From positions 1 to 18,407 of the forward strand of contig CACYZS010000022.1 of NCBI GenBank assembly GCA_902778985.1: a stretch of DNA of 18,407 nt. The letters are read 5' to 3'. A model generated the notes under the pieces. That model was not told where the DNA came from. It made no database searches and was given only the letters and a program-made list of their open reading frames with translations. Made by a program: the position numbers and the translations under genes. Of the stretch, positions 15,955 through 18,407 are shown one piece after another. Source of the DNA: an uncultured Ruminococcus sp. (GTDB lineage: Bacteria > Bacillota > Clostridia > Oscillospirales > CAG-272). Within the stretch, counting starts at the first letter, position 1. Each line of letters opens with the position of its first letter.

Positions 15955-15972
15955 TTATCCACATTTTCCACA
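15955..15972 (+). promoter_or_regulatory. Tandem abutting DnaA boxes
   Basis: TTATCCACA (15955-15963), the exact DnaA box consensus, is followed with no gap by TTTTCCACA (15964-15972), one mismatch away. Both have the same orientation. Binding by DnaA is inferred from sequence only; dnaA is not in the window. Confidence 0.6.
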
Positions 15973-16089
15973 GTTTCGCCGGTGGGAAACTTTTTTCTTC
16001 AAAACTTCATTTTCTCCGTTTTGACTGCTTGACAGACAAAGCGGCTGCAAACGGCGTTTCGACCGCTTCCGCGCTCCCCCGAGTCGCGC

Positions 16090-16106
16090 TTCGTAAAGTT
16101 TACGAA
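16090..16106. promoter_or_regulatory. Perfect 17-bp palindrome, possible operator
   Basis: TTCGTAAAGTTTACGAA has two perfect 8-bp arms around a single central G. It lies 88 bp upstream of the topB ATG. The short loop-less dyad suits a dimeric repressor site better than an RNA hairpin. No regulator gene is nearby. Confidence 0.45.
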
Positions 16107-16194
16107 CAGTTTCGACGGGGCTCGGGAACGCCGCGTTTGACCCCTCTCCGGAGCGGTTCCGGATGCAAATTCCACGCTGATAAGGAGGATCGGG

Positions 16195-18384
16195 ATGTAC
16201 CTGATCGTAGCCGAAAAACCGAGCCTTGCCCGGAACATCGCTTCCGCCGTCGGAAACGCCGTCCGGCGGAACGGATACCTCGAATGTCCGGGGTATCTTG
16301 TGACCTGGGCGTTCGGGCATCTGTTCTCGCTGGTCGACATCGAGGACTACCAGGGCGGACTGCCCGCGTCGGGCAAGGCGCGCTGGACGCTCGACACTCT
16401 GCCCTGTATTCCGACCGAATTCCGCTTCGAACTCCGCCGGGGCGAGAACCGGAAGGTCGATCCCGGGATCCGGCAGCAGTTCGACGTGATCACCTCGCTC
16501 GTCAACCGTCCCGACGTCGAGGCGATCGTCAACGCGGGCGACGCCGACCGGGAGGGCGAGATCATCGTCCGCACCTGCGTCCGCTTCGCGCTCCGCTCGG
16601 AAAAGCCCATGAAGCGGCTCTGGCTCCCCGACCAGACGCCCGAGACCGTCCGCTCCGCGCTCGCTTCGCTTGAGGACGACGACAAGTACGACGATCTGGC
16701 GAACGAGGGATACGCCCGCACCTATATCGACTGGCTCTACGGGACCAACCTGACGCGCTACGCCACCCTGAAAAGCGGGAAGTTCCTGCGCGTCGGACGC
16801 GTGATCGTGCCCATCGTGCGCGCCATTTACGACCGGGACGTGGAAATACGGAACTTTGTACCGAAGAAGTATTTCTCGGTGCGTTCGGCGGCGAAGACCG
16901 GGGGCGAGATCGTCGAGTTGATCTCGAAGAACCGCTACGAAGCCGACGAGGCGGACAAAGCGCGCGCCTACTGCGACCGGCTCAACGCCGAGACCGCGGT
17001 CGTGACCGACAAGTCGAGCAAGACCGACCGGCTCTTCCCCGGCAAACTCTTTTCGCTCTCGACGCTCCAGAACCTGCTCGGGAAAAAGTACAAGATGTCG
17101 ATGAACGACAGTCTGGCGACCGTGCAGAAACTCTACGAGGAGGGGTATCTGACCTATCCGCGTACCAACTCGGAGTACCTGTCCAAAAACGAGTGCGACA
17201 AGGTGCGGCAGATCCTGTCCGGGATCTCGAAACTCGGGTATCCCGTCGCGTTCAGGCAGTCGAAGGCGATCTTCGACGACAGCAAGATCGAGTCGCACTC
17301 GGCGATCACCCCGACCTACAAGATCCCCGAGAAGGGCAAACTCTCGGAGCGGGAGAACCAGGTTTACGCGACGGTTTTCCGCCGCTTCGTCGCGAACTTC
17401 TGTTCGGAAGAATGCAAGGTGGAGCGGTCCGAGATCACGGTTCAGGTCGGGGACGTCGAGACCTTCACCCTGAAAGGCACGGTTCTGGTCGAGCCGGGTT
17501 GGACCAAGTACGACGACTACACCCGCCGCGACAAGATCTTACCGAACCTCTCGGTCGGCGATACGGTGAACACCCGCTTCGCCCCCGAGGAGAAGGAGAC
17601 CACCCCGCCGAAGCACTATACCATCGAGACGCTCAACCAATTCTTGAAGAACCCCTTCCGCGAGGAGCGCGAAAAGGCGGCGGAGGACGGCGCGCCGGAG
17701 GACGACGCGGAGGAGTACCGCGCGATCTTTCTGGGGCTCGAACTCGGCACCGAAGCCACCCGCACCGGGATCATCGAGAACGCCAAGCGCAGCCGGTATA
17801 TCGCCCTGAAAAAGGACGTCTATACGATCCTGCCCGACGGCGAGTATCTGGTGCAGGCGCTCGACCGCATGAAGATCGATATGAACAAGTATAAGACCGC
17901 CGAGATGGGCAAGGCGCTGAAGGCGGTCTACCGCCGGGAGATGACCGTGCCCGAAAGCGTGTCGCTCGCCGCCCGTGAGATCGGGGAGATCTTCGCGCAG
18001 CAGGACGCGATCCCGGGGCAGATGCCCGGGGATTCGGGACAGACCGGAACGCTCGGCGAGATCGTCGGGGATTGCCCGCTCTGCGGGCAGCACGTCGTGC
18101 GCGGACGCTTCCGCTACGGGTGTATGGGGTTCAAGAACGGGTGCAAGTTCACCATCCCCGTCAACCTCTGCCGCCGCGATATCCCCATCGCCGCCGCCCG
18201 CGACCTGCTCACGACCGGGAAAACCAAGAAGATCGACGGCTTCGTCTCGCGCGCGGGTCGCACCTTCGCCTCCGAACTCGTCCTGCGCGACGGCAACGTC
18301 GAGTTTGCCTTCTCCACCCCCAAGGACGATAAAAAGAAACCCGCAACGAAGCGGAAAACGGCGAAGAAGACGGAGAAGAAGTAA
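16195..18384 (+). CDS. topB: DNA topoisomerase III (TopB-type, type IA)
   Basis: This 729-residue type IA topoisomerase relaxes or decatenates DNA through a single-strand break. The N-terminal Toprim domain shows E7 (VAEKPSLA) and D116/D118/E120 (DADREGE). The catalytic tyrosine is Y321 in GYLTYPRTNSEYL, and GTNLTRYATL with LRVGRV matches the family core. ELGTEATRTGIIENAKRSRY is the conserved block in the last third. The C terminus has a cysteine cluster (CPLCGQ, then YGC and GC) resembling a zinc ribbon, and a lysine-rich tail after about residue 710. TAAGGAGG (16181-16188) lies 6 nt before the ATG. Length is normal for Firmicutes TopB. The last 23 bases of the window after the stop show nothing. 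Plasmid- and element-borne relatives exist, but nothing here signals transfer. Confidence 0.94.
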   Translation: MYLIVAEKPSLARNIASAVGNAVRRNGYLECPGYLVTWAFGHLFSLVDIEDYQGGLPASGKARWTLDTLPCIPTEFRFELRRGENRKVDPGIRQQFDVITSLVNRPDVEAIVNAGDADREGEIIVRTCVRFALRSEKPMKRLWLPDQTPETVRSALASLEDDDKYDDLANEGYARTYIDWLYGTNLTRYATLKSGKFLRVGRVIVPIVRAIYDRDVEIRNFVPKKYFSVRSAAKTGGEIVELISKNRYEADEADKARAYCDRLNAETAVVTDKSSKTDRLFPGKLFSLSTLQNLLGKKYKMSMNDSLATVQKLYEEGYLTYPRTNSEYLSKNECDKVRQILSGISKLGYPVAFRQSKAIFDDSKIESHSAITPTYKIPEKGKLSERENQVYATVFRRFVANFCSEECKVERSEITVQVGDVETFTLKGTVLVEPGWTKYDDYTRRDKILPNLSVGDTVNTRFAPEEKETTPPKHYTIETLNQFLKNPFREEREKAAEDGAPEDDAEEYRAIFLGLELGTEATRTGIIENAKRSRYIALKKDVYTILPDGEYLVQALDRMKIDMNKYKTAEMGKALKAVYRREMTVPESVSLAAREIGEIFAQQDAIPGQMPGDSGQTGTLGEIVGDCPLCGQHVVRGRFRYGCMGFKNGCKFTIPVNLCRRDIPIAAARDLLTTGKTKKIDGFVSRAGRTFASELVLRDGNVEFAFSTPKDDKKKPATKRKTAKKTEKK

Positions 18385-18407
18385 CGCCCGCGGGGAGAAA
18401 GAATACG

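Larger units (their letters stand above)
15684..16180. other. Long non-coding gap between hisS and topB
   Basis: With the hisS terminator and the topB ribosome binding site this makes a 594-bp gap, by far the longest in the window, and no ORF in it is convincing. It is less GC-rich than the genes. It contains DnaA-box-like 9-mers (listed separately), the 10-bp palindrome TTTGATCAAA (15904-15913), a 17-bp palindrome (16090-16106) and a 6-bp hairpin (16147-16152 with 16158-16163). TTGACA occurs at 15833-15838 and 16029-16034, but neither has a -10 at a proper distance, so the topB promoter is unresolved. Confidence 0.6.

Noticed and set aside
16029..16034. TTGACA upstream of topB (also at 15833-15838 and TTGACT at 16021-16026)
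   Set aside because: No TATAAT-like hexamer lies 16-18 bp downstream of any of them.

Overview
This window looks like an ordinary housekeeping stretch from a GC-rich member of the Firmicutes, probably an uncultured gut-type clostridium. That placement is an inference. It rests on strong AGGAGG-type ribosome binding sites, textbook sigma-A promoters (TTGACA, 17 bp, TATAAT), a Mini-III ribonuclease, a CmpB-type four-helix membrane protein, a CvpA protein with a long tail, and a repeat module typical of clostridial surface proteins. No mobile element, CRISPR array, tRNA or rRNA was found.

Layout. A sugar-phosphate isomerase/epimerase-like gene points left (257-1225, minus). Everything after it points right. 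From 1390 come a small CmpB-like membrane protein, a Nudix hydrolase with its own strong promoter, and a CvpA-family membrane protein cotranscribed with it, closed by a strong terminator at 4038. A perfect consensus promoter then drives a type II topoisomerase pair, most likely topoisomerase IV (parE-parC, 4225-8312), again closed by a terminator. Another perfect promoter drives a secreted transglutaminase-like protein (8456-10144). An extended -10 promoter drives an 1140-residue protein with a zinc ribbon, repeats and a C-terminal membrane anchor (10371-13793). A compact pair, Mini-III RNase and histidyl-tRNA synthetase, follows. A 594-bp non-coding gap separates hisS from topB (DNA topoisomerase III), which ends the window.

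Two genes are broken by small indels: the CvpA gene near 3239 and parC near 7734. In both the downstream reading frame continues the protein cleanly, so either the genes are genuinely disrupted or the assembly has errors at short C runs.

The most unusual items are the zinc-ribbon repeat protein and the hisS-topB gap, which holds three DnaA-box-like 9-mers (two of them abutting) and a perfect 17-bp palindrome. I see no clear case for a wholly new multi-gene system here.
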